NCBI GenBank assembly: GCA_003157595.1
Contig: PMKB01000104.1
Location: forward strand, 1 to 9,582
Origin: Solirubrobacterales bacterium
GTDB lineage: Bacteria > Actinomycetota > Thermoleophilia > Solirubrobacterales > Solirubrobacteraceae
Direction: 5' to 3'
DNA: 9,582 nt
Shown: one piece after another, positions 1 through 6,850 of the stretch
How the letters are laid out: every line of letters starts with the position of its first letter
Position numbering within the stretch: the stretch's first letter is position 1
Made by a program: the position numbers and the translations under genes
The notes under the pieces: model-generated
Seen by the model: only the letters and a program-made list of their open reading frames with translations
The model's database searches: none
Told to the model about the DNA's origin: nothing

Positions 1-1
1 C

Positions 2-655
2 TGGCTGCACACCGGCGGCATCTTTGCGGCGCTGAGCGACACGACCCCCAAACTCGTGCTCGAAGCCGTGCAAGCCGCCCGGAAGCACGGGGCCATCGTC
101 TCTTACGACCTCAATTACCGTCCATCGCTTTGGAAAAGCATCGGCGGCCAGAAGCGCGCACAGGAGGTCAACCGCGAGATTGCCAAGTACGTGGACGTAA
201 TGATCGGCAACGAGGAAGACTTCACAGCCTGCCTGGGCCTAGAGGTCGAGGATCTCGATGACGGCCTCAGCGAGCTGGACACCGGAGCATTTCGGGCGAT
301 GATCGAGCGAGCCTCGGCGGAGTTCCCGAACCTCCGCGTGATCGCGACGACGCTGCGCACCGTGAGGACTGCGACGGTCAACGACTGGGGGGCGATCGCC
401 TGGTCGCGTGAAACGGGCTTCGTCGAGGCCACACCACGCCGCGGGCTCGAGATTCTCGACCGGGTTGGCGGCGGCGATAGCTTCGCGGCAGGCCTGATCT
501 ACGGGCTCATGCAGCGCGGCGATCTGCAGCTGGCCACGGAGTACGGCGCGGCGCATGGCGCACTGGCGATGACGACGCCCGGAGACACCTCGACCGCGAC
601 GCTCGCCGAGGTCGAGGCGCTCGTACGCGGCGCCGGCGCCCGCGTCCAGCGCTAG
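2..655 (+). CDS. PfkB-family sugar kinase, KdgK-like (5' end outside window)
   Basis: The open frame enters from the left edge and gives 217 C-terminal residues, against about 310-350 for a full PfkB kinase. Visible family marks are a central segment SYDLNYRPSLWKS followed by VMIGNEEDF, and the C-terminal PfkB signature VGGGDSFAAGL, whose Asp (codon 476-478) is the expected catalytic base. The NYRPSLW and GNEEDF segments are typical of 2-keto-3-deoxygluconate kinases, which phosphorylate KDG with ATP in the cytoplasm as part of hexuronate or Entner-Doudoroff-type catabolism. Substrate assignment within PfkB is inference, and fructokinase or another ketose kinase is possible. The gene ends with TAG 28 bp before the hairpin at the left end of an IS remnant. 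Its original downstream neighbour has probably been displaced by that insertion. Confidence 0.85.
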   Translation, partial: WLHTGGIFAALSDTTPKLVLEAVQAARKHGAIVSYDLNYRPSLWKSIGGQKRAQEVNREIAKYVDVMIGNEEDFTACLGLEVEDLDDGLSELDTGAFRAMIERASAEFPNLRVIATTLRTVRTATVNDWGAIAWSRETGFVEATPRRGLEILDRVGGGDSFAAGLIYGLMQRGDLQLATEYGAAHGALAMTTPGDTSTATLAEVEALVRGAGARVQR

Positions 656-683
656 CTGTAGTTCCTTAGGAGGTTGTTCATCC

Positions 684-736
684 GGTGCTCCTTGGAGGCT
701 GGGGGTGTCTAAGCCACCCAGGTCCAAGGAGACACC
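684..736. other. Long imperfect hairpin upstream of transposase
   Basis: GGTG (684-687) pairs with CACC (733-736). CTCCTTGGA (688-696) pairs with TCCAAGGAG (723-731), leaving A732 bulged. CTGGG (699-703) pairs with CCCAG (717-721) further inside. The structure ends two bases before the transposase ATG at 739. It is probably part of the left end of the insertion sequence and could limit transposase translation. The exact left terminus cannot be fixed because the right end is missing. Confidence 0.55.
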
Positions 737-738
737 GA

Positions 739-1297
739 ATGAGGCTTCACGCTAACGCTCGTACCTGTCCGAAGGGTCGGCGGCTGCTGGTTGGCCGTGT
801 TGAGCAGGAGTATTGGTCGCTGACGGCGGCGGCCGAGGCCGCCGGTGTCAGCGAGCGCACGGCGGCAAAATGGGTGTTGCCCGCTGGCGAGCCGAGGGCG
901 CCACGGGGCTTCTGGACCGCAGCTCGGCGCCCCAGCGGCGGCCGACCCGGCTGTCGGCCGAGCGCATAGCGGCGATCGAGGCGTTACGCCGGCTGCGCAT
1001 GACCGCGGCAGAGATCGCCGAGTGTCTGGGGTTGGCGCTCTCGACGGTGTCGCGGTGGCTGAAGCGGATCGGGCTCGTCCGACTCTCTCGCCTGCAGCCA
1101 CCCGAGCCGCCCAACCGCTACGAGCGAAGGCACGCGGGCGAGCTCCTGCACCTGGACATCAAGAAGCTCGGCAGGATCAGCGTTCTCGGCGCCGGGCACC
1201 GGGTCGCTGGCCATCGCCGCAGCCAATTCACGGTCGGACGCAAGGGTCTGCGAGCCACCGGCTGGGAGTTCGTGCACGTCTGCGTCGACGACGCGGG
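739..1297 (+). pseudogene. IS481-family transposase, frameshifted and 3'-truncated
   Basis: The ATG at 739 starts MRLHANARTCP, followed by a helix-turn-helix segment WSLTAAAEAAGVSERTAAKWV, as at the N-terminus of IS481-type transposases. Near 877-880 the frame shifts (one base missing or two extra). The homologous protein then continues as RWRAEGATGLLDRSS, a second HTH (TAAEIAECLGLALSTVSRW), the linker PPEPPNRYERR, and the start of the RNase-H-fold integrase core, HLDIKKLGRI, which carries the first catalytic Asp. The match ends at GWEFVHVCVDDA. The second Asp and the Glu of the DDE triad are therefore lost, and roughly the last 40 percent of the protein is missing. Downstream codons up to TAG at 1509 are not transposase; they run through the tRNA fragment. 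Family assignment rests on recalled family sequence and was not searched. Confidence 0.8.
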
Positions 1298-1320
1298 TCC
1301 CGTTGGCCTTAACCCAGCCC

Positions 1321-1350
1321 AAATGAGCCTAAATGAGCCGAAATTGACGA
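1321..1350. repeat. 10-bp tandem repeat, three units
   Basis: AAATGAGCCT (1321-1330) and AAATGAGCCG (1331-1340) are followed by a degraded third unit, AAATTGACGA (1341-1350). The repeat lies in the 115 bp between the transposase break and the tRNA fragment, where no gene is seen. Phased repeats of about one helical turn next to a tRNA att scar could be recombinase arm-type sites, but this is conjecture. A weak inverted repeat, CGCCC (1369-1373) with GGGCG (1390-1394), is nearby. Confidence 0.5.
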
Positions 1351-1412
1351 TTCGCGCCCTCTGCGAAACGCCCCTTTTGCAGGCAGAACGGGCGCCGTCA
1401 GGCGATCCGTGC

Positions 1413-1460
1413 GATCGCCTTGTAAGCGATAGGTCAGGGGTTCGAGTCCCCTCTCCGGCT
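1413..1460 (+). tRNA. 3' fragment of tRNA-Thr(UGU), probable attachment-site scar
   Basis: The anticodon stem ATCGC (1414-1418) pairs with GCGAT (1426-1430) around loop CTTGTAA, giving anticodon TGT (1421-1423, Thr). A 5-nt variable region AGGTC follows. The T-stem AGGGG (1436-1440) pairs with CCCCT (1448-1452) around TTCGAGT. The 3' acceptor strand CTCCGGC (1453-1459) and discriminator T complete the fragment. The matching 5' acceptor GCCGGAG and a D-arm are absent upstream, so this is not a complete tRNA. A fragment from anticodon arm to 3' end is the classic part duplicated by tRNA-targeting integrases. Confidence 0.75.
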
Positions 1461-1525
1461 TGGAAAGACCTGCAAATCAGCAGTTTGTCGTCATGGGTGT
1501 TGCGCGAATAGTGCCGATGGTTCCG

Positions 1526-1531
1526 TAATAG
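1526..1531 (+). promoter_or_regulatory. Possible -10 element for the CLC gene
   Basis: TAATAG lies nine bases before the ATG at 1541, and no Shine-Dalgarno sequence is visible in between. That spacing would place transcription start close to the start codon, as in the leaderless mRNAs common in Actinobacteria. A convincing -35 box is not seen; TTGCGC at 1500-1505 is too far away. Confidence 0.25.
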
Positions 1532-1540
1532 GGTTCGCCG

Positions 1541-2907
1541 ATGGCGCGCAGCTTTACCTCGCCGCAGCCGAACGTTCCGGGGCAGGGGATCCTCGCTGGG
1601 TACAGCCTGCGCTTCTGGGGGGTTGGTCGTCGCGATCGGCGCGGCCACCGGTCTTGCCGGTGCGGCGTTCATCGCGCTGCTCAATCTGGTCGAGCGGCTT
1701 GCCTGGCGGCGCCCGGCGAGCCAGTTCCTTGCCGCGGTGACGGCCGCCTCGCCCGAACGAGATCTGTTCGTGCTGCTCGCCGCCGGGGCGATCGCCGGCG
1801 CGGGAGCGCTGCTCGTGCTCCGACTGTGCGGCTCGGGCGGCAGAGAGATCTCCGAAGCGCTGTGGCTGCGCGGCGGACGGCTCGAGCTGCTTCCGAGCCT
1901 CGTTCGCGGCACGCTCTCGATCATCACCGTGGGAATGGGCGCATCGCTCGGCCGAGAGGGAGCGCCACAACTGGCTGGCGCGGCATTTGCGAGCGAGCTG
2001 TGCGAACGCTCCAAGACGATCTCCCGCTCGCAGCGACGGCTCTTGGTCGCCGCGGCTGCCGGCGCCGGCATGGCCGCCGTCTACAACGTGCCGCTCGGCG
2101 GGGCACTGTTCGCCACTCGAGGTTTTGCTCGGGAGCCTCGCGCTGCCGCTCGTATTGCCCGCTCTGCTCACGAGCCTGATCGCGACCGCGGTCGCGTGGA
2201 TCGTGATCCCCACCCGCGCGACCTACCTCGTCCCGGGCTACAGCGTGGCCGGGAGAGAGATCGTGTGGGCCGCCCTGATCGGACCGCTCGCGGGACTCAC
2301 CGCGGTGCTCTGGGTGCGCCTGGTGGCCCGCGCGAACCGCTCGCGCCCGGCGCGGCAGACGGCCCGCGTGCTCGCGCCGATCGTCATCTTCACCGCGCTC
2401 GGAGCGCTGGCCATCCAGTATCCGCAACTGCTCGGCAACGGCAAAGAGCTCGCCCAGCTCGCGTTCGTCGGCAAACTGTCGGTCGGGCTGCTCGCGGTCC
2501 TCTTCATCCTCAAGCCCCTGGTCACAGCAGCATGCCTGGGTAGCGGGGCGCCCGGTGGCCTGTTCACGCCGACACTCGTACTCGCCGTGCTGTTCGGTGC
2601 GCTGCTCGGCCACGCCTGGAGCGATATCTGGCCGGGCTCGCCGATCGGCAGCTATGCGTTGATCGGCGCCGGCGGGGTGCTCGCAGCCGCAATGCAGGGG
2701 CCGCTCGCGGCGACCGTGCTGATGCTTGAACTGACCCACAGCAACGGCTCGCTGACGGTCCCGCTGCTCCTCGCCGCCGCGGAAGCGACTGTCGTGGCAC
2801 GCCTTCTGGGCGCCCCCTCGATCTACTCGGCGCGCATGGCCGAATCAGACGACACCGCGCCTTGCCGATCAGGCCCGCCGCCCGGCCAGCCCGTCCCGAT
2901 CGCCTGA
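1541..2907 (+). pseudogene. CLC-family chloride channel / H+-Cl- antiporter with two +1 frameshifts
   Basis: The product is a multi-pass membrane protein that conducts or exchanges Cl-. If one G is removed from the G6 run (1617-1622) and A2115 is dropped, a single frame of 454 residues results, normal for a bacterial CLC without CBS domains. It starts at ATG 1541 and reads through YSLRFWG-LVVAIG. Ion-path motifs are present: GSGGREI (central-Ser loop), GREGAPQ with the external gating Glu, YNVPLGGALFALE, GGLFTP, and a late PSIYSA with the conserved Tyr. The residue aligned with the internal proton Glu of E. coli ClcA (the second E of IIEEM) is Val, so proton coupling is uncertain. The upstream tRNA scar and dead IS place the gene at an island edge. 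It is convergent with the rhodanese gene, 11 bp away. As sequenced it would yield only fragments. Confidence 0.85.
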
Positions 2908-2911
2908 TCGG
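2896..2911. terminator. Hairpin between convergent CLC and rhodanese genes
   Basis: CCGATC (2896-2901) and GATCGG (2906-2911) form a perfect 6-bp stem with loop GCCT, spanning the CLC stop codon TGA (2905-2907). Its position between two convergent genes suggests a shared terminator. There is no T-run on either strand, so it is not a canonical intrinsic terminator. Confidence 0.4.
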
Positions 2912-2918
2912 TCCCGCC

Positions 2919-3278
2919 CTACACCACGGTGCCCGCTTGCCCGTCGTCGGTCTGCACGGCCAGTCCGACGGACGCCCACGCCCCCATGCCGCCGTTCAGA
3001 TTCAGCGCTTGAAATCCCGACCGCGTGAGCACGGCGGTCGCCCGCGCTGATCTTCCACCCGAGCGGCAGACGACCACCACCGTTTGGTCACGGGGTAGCT
3101 CACCAAGGCGGCCCTCGAGCTCGCCGAGCGGGATGTGGCGAGCCCCGGGGGCGTGACCGGCGCGCCACTCGGCCGGCTCGCGAACGTCGAGCAGCAGCGC
3201 GCCGGAACGTATCAGACCGTCTGCCTCCCGCGGGCCGATTCCCTTGCGCGTGCCAAACAGTGTTCGTAACCAGCCCAT
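2919..3278 (-). CDS. Single-domain rhodanese (sulfurtransferase)
   Basis: The 119-residue cytoplasmic protein is one rhodanese domain: LLLDVREPAEWRAGHAPGAR (about 28-47), HIPLGEL, then the active-site loop CRSGGRS with catalytic Cys71, and the C-terminal GFQALNLNGGMGAW signature. Such proteins carry sulfane sulfur as a Cys persulfide and pass it to thiols or cyanide. The start ATG at 3278 is chosen because GGAGG sits at 3284-3288, five bases upstream. The frame stays open to 3350 without support. It is the last gene of the minus-strand cluster, 68 bp after the methyltransferase stop. The domain resembles the rhodanese half of E. coli YgaP; the DUF2892 half is encoded separately at 6557-6850. 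General function is certain; the physiological acceptor is unknown. Confidence 0.92.
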   Translation of the reverse strand: MGWLRTLFGTRKGIGPREADGLIRSGALLLDVREPAEWRAGHAPGARHIPLGELEGRLGELPRDQTVVVVCRSGGRSARATAVLTRSGFQALNLNGGMGAWASVGLAVQTDDGQAGTVV

Positions 3279-3346
3279 CGCATCCTCCGTTTCGCTCGGG
3301 TCGCCAGGGCAGCGCATGCTCGCCCCGGGGTACGGTCGTGCAGAGC

Positions 3347-3946
3347 TCAAGCCGGCTTCTGAGCGGTTGGCGGCGGTGTCGCTCGGATGACGAAGTGATA
3401 CGGGAGGCCGGCTGGGATCTCGGCGGCCTCGAACCCGTGGCTGCGCAGCTCACTTGCTGCTTCCGCGGCGGTGTAGAGCAGCTGGTCGGGTGGGCCGCCT
3501 GGGCGTGGCCGCCCGCGTTCCCAGTCGACGACGAGGAGGATGCCGTCGGGTGCGAGGATGCGCCGCATCTCGTCGAGCGCTCCTTCGCCGCGGATCTCGT
3601 GCAGCAGGTTCACGGCGAGGATCCGATCGGCCTCGCCGTCACGCAGCCCCACGCGGTTGGCGGATATCAACGCAACCTCCGCGTTGGCGGTGCCGCCGAG
3701 ACGCTGCTGCAGGTGCGCGAGCATTTCGGCGCTCTCATCGACCGCCACGATCCGCCCCTGGGGGATCGCCGCGGCTGCGGCGAGCGCGAGTCGGCCGGTG
3801 CCGGCGCCGTAGTCGAGCACGGTCTCAGCGCCCCTGAGCTCGAGCAGCGCGACGAGCTGCCCGCCGGGTAGGTATTGCTCGCGCTCCGCAGCGTCGAGCG
3901 TGGACGCGCGAGCAGGGTCGAACTTCTTGGGGTCGTGCTCTGGCAT
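3347..3946 (-). CDS. Class I SAM-dependent methyltransferase
   Basis: This is a 199-residue soluble protein with a Rossmann-type methyltransferase fold. Motif I is VLDYGAGTG (43-51), motif II is IVAVDESAEML with acidic Asp70, and later come ADRILAVNLLHEI (about 107-118) and LAPDGILLVVDWE (131-143). The N-terminal FDPARASTLDAAEREQYLPG is a recurrent lead-in in small UbiE/Methyltransf_11-like enzymes. The protein has no cysteine, which argues against an ArsM-type arsenite methyltransferase. Substrate is unknown. Given thioredoxin, OsmC and rhodanese neighbours, a thiol or sulfide acceptor is conceivable but is only a contextual guess. ATG at 3946 has no good ribosome site upstream. A 73-bp gap with a hairpin separates it from osmC, so transcription could be separate. 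Confidence 0.88.
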   Translation of the reverse strand: MPEHDPKKFDPARASTLDAAEREQYLPGGQLVALLELRGAETVLDYGAGTGRLALAAAAAIPQGRIVAVDESAEMLAHLQQRLGGTANAEVALISANRVGLRDGEADRILAVNLLHEIRGEGALDEMRRILAPDGILLVVDWERGRPRPGGPPDQLLYTAAEAASELRSHGFEAAEIPAGLPYHFVIRATPPPTAQKPA

Positions 3947-3981
3947 CAGTTTCGTCGGTGTCGCAAAGAGGCCACCCGAGC

Positions 3982-3998
3982 GCGACGGCGCGCGTCGC
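3982..3998. other. Small hairpin between osmC-like and methyltransferase genes
   Basis: GCGACG (3982-3987) pairs with CGTCGC (3993-3998) around GCGCG. It lies in the 73-bp gap after the OsmC stop, in the direction of transcription. It has no U-tract, so it could attenuate, stabilise the upstream mRNA end, or be incidental in such GC-rich DNA. Confidence 0.3.
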
Positions 3999-4019
3999 TG
4001 CGATCACAACGAGCGTGCG

Positions 4020-4439
4020 TCATCGCAGCGCCGCCCCTGGTAGGTCGTGTTCGACTCGTTCGTCGAAGCTGAATCCGGCTTCGAGAGCGCGGCGGACGGG
4101 GCAGGTGTCGGCGACGCGCTTCAGCCGTTCGGTCTGCTCCACGGTGAGACCTTCGGGAAGGTGGACTGTGACTTCAACTCCTCGCGGGGTGGTGTCGGCG
4201 TCGTAGTCGACGTCGACACGGACGTCCCCGAGGTCCCAGTCGTGGCGGCGGGCGTAGAGCACGATCATCGTCGAGACGCACGATGCCAGCGTTGCAGCGA
4301 GCAGTTCATGGGGGGCCGGTGCGGTGTCGGTGCCGCCGAGGCTTTCGGGTTCGTCTGTGGTAATCGTGTGGCGTCCGTTGACGTCGATCTCGTGGCGCAG
4401 CGTGCCGTCAATCGAGTGGGCGGTTGCGGTGAAGCTCAT
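4020..4439 (-). CDS. OsmC/Ohr-family peroxiredoxin
   Basis: The 139-residue protein has the OsmC fold order: N-terminal beta strands, the PAPHELLAATLASCVSTMIVLYA helix with first redox Cys54, and VADTCPVRRALE with second Cys113. These are the paired cysteines that reduce organic hydroperoxides in OsmC/Ohr proteins using dithiol reductants. Some OsmC/Ohr members have also been linked to sulfane-sulfur handling. The start ATG at 4439 has an AAAGG ribosome site (4447-4451) seven bases upstream. The MMPL stop lies 13 bp away, so translation with the transporter is likely coupled. It is closer to general OsmC/YhfA-like proteins than to classic Ohr. The physiological substrate is not defined by sequence. 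Confidence 0.93.
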   Translation of the reverse strand: MSFTATAHSIDGTLRHEIDVNGRHTITTDEPESLGGTDTAPAPHELLAATLASCVSTMIVLYARRHDWDLGDVRVDVDYDADTTPRGVEVTVHLPEGLTVEQTERLKRVADTCPVRRALEAGFSFDERVEHDLPGAALR

Positions 4440-4452
4440 GGGTGTGCCTTTC

Positions 4453-6557
4453 TCATGCGTGTCCGAAGGTAACGTCGGGAAGGACGTGGTGCGCCCAGCG
4501 CGGCAGATACCACGCCCACTTGCCCATCAGGCGCAGCAGCACCGGCAGCAGCAGCAGCCTGATCAGCGCAGCGTCCAGCAGGACGGCGACACCGAGGATG
4601 ATTCCCATCTCCTTGGGCGGCAACGGCCCGGAGAGCGCGAAAGTGAAGAAGACGGCGACCATCACGGCGGCGGCAGCGAAGATCACGCGGCCGGAGTGCG
4701 CGATCCCACCGATCATCGCCTCCCTGGGGTCGTGGGTGCGGTCCCAGTGTTCCTTGGCGCTTGAGAGCAGGAACACGGTGTAGTCCATCGAGATCGCGAA
4801 GATCATCGCGAAGAAGAACACCGGCCCCCAGGCGTCGAGGAACCCCTGCGGCTGGAAGCCGAGCAGCGAGTGCAGCGCGCCGTCCTGGAAGATCCACTTC
4901 GCGACACCGAAGGCAGCGCCGACGGCGAGCAGGTTGGTGAGCACCCCGGCAGCTGCGATCAGCGGAGCTTGCAGCGCGATCAGCAGCAGCAGGAACCCCA
5001 GGCCCATGACGACACCGATCACCAGCGGCGTCTTCGCGGCAAGCGCCGCCTGCAGGTCGTGGTTCTCCGCGACCGCGCCGCCGGTCAGCGTGCCGGCGGG
5101 CAGCACGGCGCGCAGGCGGTCGATCGTCGCGCCGACGGCGGGGCTGGAGGGGTCCTGCTTGGGGATCGCGGTCACCAGCGCGTAGCCGCTGCTCGTCTGG
5201 GTTGGCATCGCGCAGCGATTCCGGGGTCTCGTCGCGCGATCTGCGCGACCTGTGTGACGTCGCCAGCGAGAGCGACGATCTGAAGCGGGCCGTCCGCTCC
5301 GGGTCCGAAGGCGGCCGCGACCTGCTCGTAGCCGATCCGCGATGAGTCCGATGCCGGGACGACCTTGATCGACGGCATCGAGGTCTTCAGCTGCGTGACC
5401 GGGGTCGCGAGGCCGACGAGGATCGCGAGCGCGATCGCGCCGTAGGCGATCGGGTGCTTCCACAGTCGCTCGCCCCAGGCCGCGAACCTGGCGGAGCGGT
5501 GCTCCCCGGAGTGCGCCCACGGCAGCGCGAGCTTGTCGACCCTCGGGCCGAGCTTGGCCAGGACCGCCGGCAGCAGCGTCAGCGTTGCCGCGAGCACGAA
5601 GATCACCGCGAGCATGATCCCCAAGCTCATCGAGCGAAACGCCGGGCTCGGCACGAGCATCACGGCGCTCAACGAGATCAGCACCGTCACGCCGGAAAAG
5701 AGCACGGCCTTCCCGGCGGTGTCCATCGTGACCGCGACCGCCTGCTCGGCTGACAGCTGCGAGCCGAAGAACGCGCCGCGGAATCGGTGCACGACGAATA
5801 GCGCGTAGTCGATCCCCAGCGCGAGCGCGAACATCAGCGCGAAGTTCATCGCCCAGATCGAGATCGGCAAGACCTGCGTCCCCAGATACAGCGCTCCGGC
5901 CGTCGCGAGCAGGCCGATCATCGTCAGCATCAGCGGCAGGCCGGCCGCGACGAGCGACCCGAACGCGATCAGCATGATCGTCAGCGTCACCGGCCACGAG
6001 ATCACCTCGGACTTCAACATCGCCGAGCGGTTCGCCGCGTTGAAGTCCGACCACATCCCCGCAGCGCCAGTCAGGCTCACCTGCACACCGCCGGTCGAGA
6101 GCGCCGCCAGCGGGCCCTTGAGTCGATCAGCCGCCACGACCATCGCGTTGGAATCGCGCGCCGCACCGGCCTGCACGATCGCCGTGTGGCCGTCACGCGA
6201 GACCGACACACCCGCGGTCGGCGCGACGACCACGGTGACGGCGGCGTCGGCGCGGAGTTTGCGTTCAACACGCGCGACCACCGCCTGGAAGGTCGGGTCG
6301 CTGACCGTCTTGGTCGGCGAGTACAGCACCGTCATCAGGCCGTAGCTGGACAGACCGTGGAAGACCTTGTTGATCAACTGCCGTGCCTGCACCGACTGCG
6401 ATCCCGACGCCTCCCAGCCAGCGCCTGAGAGCGCCGTCTCCACGCGCGGCGCGAAGACGCCGAGCACGACGGCAACCGCCAGCCACCCGGCCAACACGAC
6501 CTTGAAATGAGACGCGGTGTAGCGGCCGAGACGACCGACCGGACCGACGCGCGACAT
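4453..6557 (-). pseudogene. MMPL/RND-family transporter with one frameshift
   Basis: This is an inner-membrane proton-driven exporter of the MmpL type, about 700 residues if the frame is restored. The N-terminal half (start 6557, MSRVGPVGRLGRYT) has TM1 near 16-37, a periplasmic domain, then a membrane block ending LGIDYALFVVHRFR. The C-terminal half, read from 5208, repeats the plan with AISMDYTVFLLSSA and finishes HHVLPDVTFGHA. The Asp-Tyr pairs (Asp codons 5808-5810 and 4783-4785) match the proton-relay DY pairs of MmpL proteins. The frame breaks at 5209-5210, where two bases are extra or one is missing, after RRDPGIAA in the second periplasmic domain. Both halves look well conserved, so the break is recent or an artefact. 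The start overlaps the DUF2892 stop as TGATG, and the OsmC gene follows after 13 bp. Cargo is unknown. Confidence 0.85.
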
Positions 6558-6850
6558 CAGACTGTCACCTGCTCGCGCACCGTCTCCACAGGCGCCTGTG
6601 CAAACGGTTCGCCCGCGTCCGGGTAGATCGCCGAGTGCATCCGGCACGCGCGACGCAGCACGATCGACCCCGGGCAAGCCCCGACAGTCACATACAGCAA
6701 CTGGCCCACACCGACCAGGGCGGCGGCGAGCAGGAACCATTTCGAGACGAACGCGCCCAACACGATCGATAGCAGAGTGATCGTCCCGGTGACCGCGAAC
6801 AGCGCGCGCTCCAGCGGCCAGCGTGACGGTGGTTGCTCATTGAGGGTCAT
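6557..6850 (-). CDS. DUF2892 (YgaP-type) small membrane protein
   Basis: The product has 97 residues and two transmembrane helices, about 16-34 (LFAVTGTITLLSIVLGAFV) and 38-56 (WFLLAAALVGVGQLLYVTV), followed by GACPGSIVLRRACR with Cys59 and Cys69. This is the pattern of the DUF2892 domain that forms the membrane half of E. coli YgaP, where it is fused to a rhodanese and linked to export of sulfur species or thiocyanate. Here the rhodanese is on separate genes. The ATG overlaps the thioredoxin stop (ATGA), and its own stop overlaps the MMPL start (TGATG), so the three are almost certainly translationally coupled. The polar C-terminal tail after residue 76 is longer than the minimal domain. Transport role is inferred from the family. 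Confidence 0.85.
   Translation of the reverse strand: MTLNEQPPSRWPLERALFAVTGTITLLSIVLGAFVSKWFLLAAALVGVGQLLYVTVGACPGSIVLRRACRMHSAIYPDAGEPFAQAPVETVREQVTV

Larger units (their letters stand above)
684..1297 (+). mobile_element. Remnant of an IS481-type insertion sequence
   Basis: This span covers the left end with its hairpin and the 5' part of an IS481-type transposase. Similarity to the transposase stops abruptly after VHVCVDDA near 1297, so the right half and right inverted repeat are absent. The element cannot move by itself. The left boundary is approximate: TGTCTAAG near 706 and the hairpin arm at 684 are both possible termini. A strong Shine-Dalgarno-like AGGAGG at 669-674, left of the hairpin, may be the orphaned ribosome site of a gene split by the insertion. 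Confidence 0.7.

Noticed and set aside
1385..1460. Complete tRNA-Thr gene
   Set aside because: The 3' half is sound, but the bases where the 5' acceptor and D-arm should be do not pair with CTCCGGC and contain no D-stem.
813..1511. 232-codon frame as one intact gene
   Set aside because: Only the part to about 1297 is transposase. The rest translates a non-coding repeat and the tRNA fragment.
3347..3946. ArsM-type arsenite methyltransferase, suggested by the nearby ArsR regulator
   Set aside because: The protein has no cysteine at all, whereas arsenite methyltransferases bind As(III) through conserved cysteines. No arsenate reductase or arsenite efflux gene is present.
4442..4783. Long plus-strand open frames opposite the MMPL, thioredoxin and rhodanese genes
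   Set aside because: These are antisense frames typical of GC-rich genes: low-complexity Arg/Ser/Ala-rich translations, no recognisable family, no ribosome sites.
5203..5216. Programmed ribosomal frameshift in the MMPL gene
   Set aside because: No slippery heptamer or strong downstream pseudoknot is evident at GCTGCGCGATGCC. Similar indels in the CLC gene and transposase make error or decay simpler.
6361..6385. Fourth operator copy (GATCAACTGCCGTGCCTGCAC) inside the MMPL gene
   Set aside because: It shares only CAACTG plus scattered bases with the operator, lies within conserved coding sequence and has no inverted partner.
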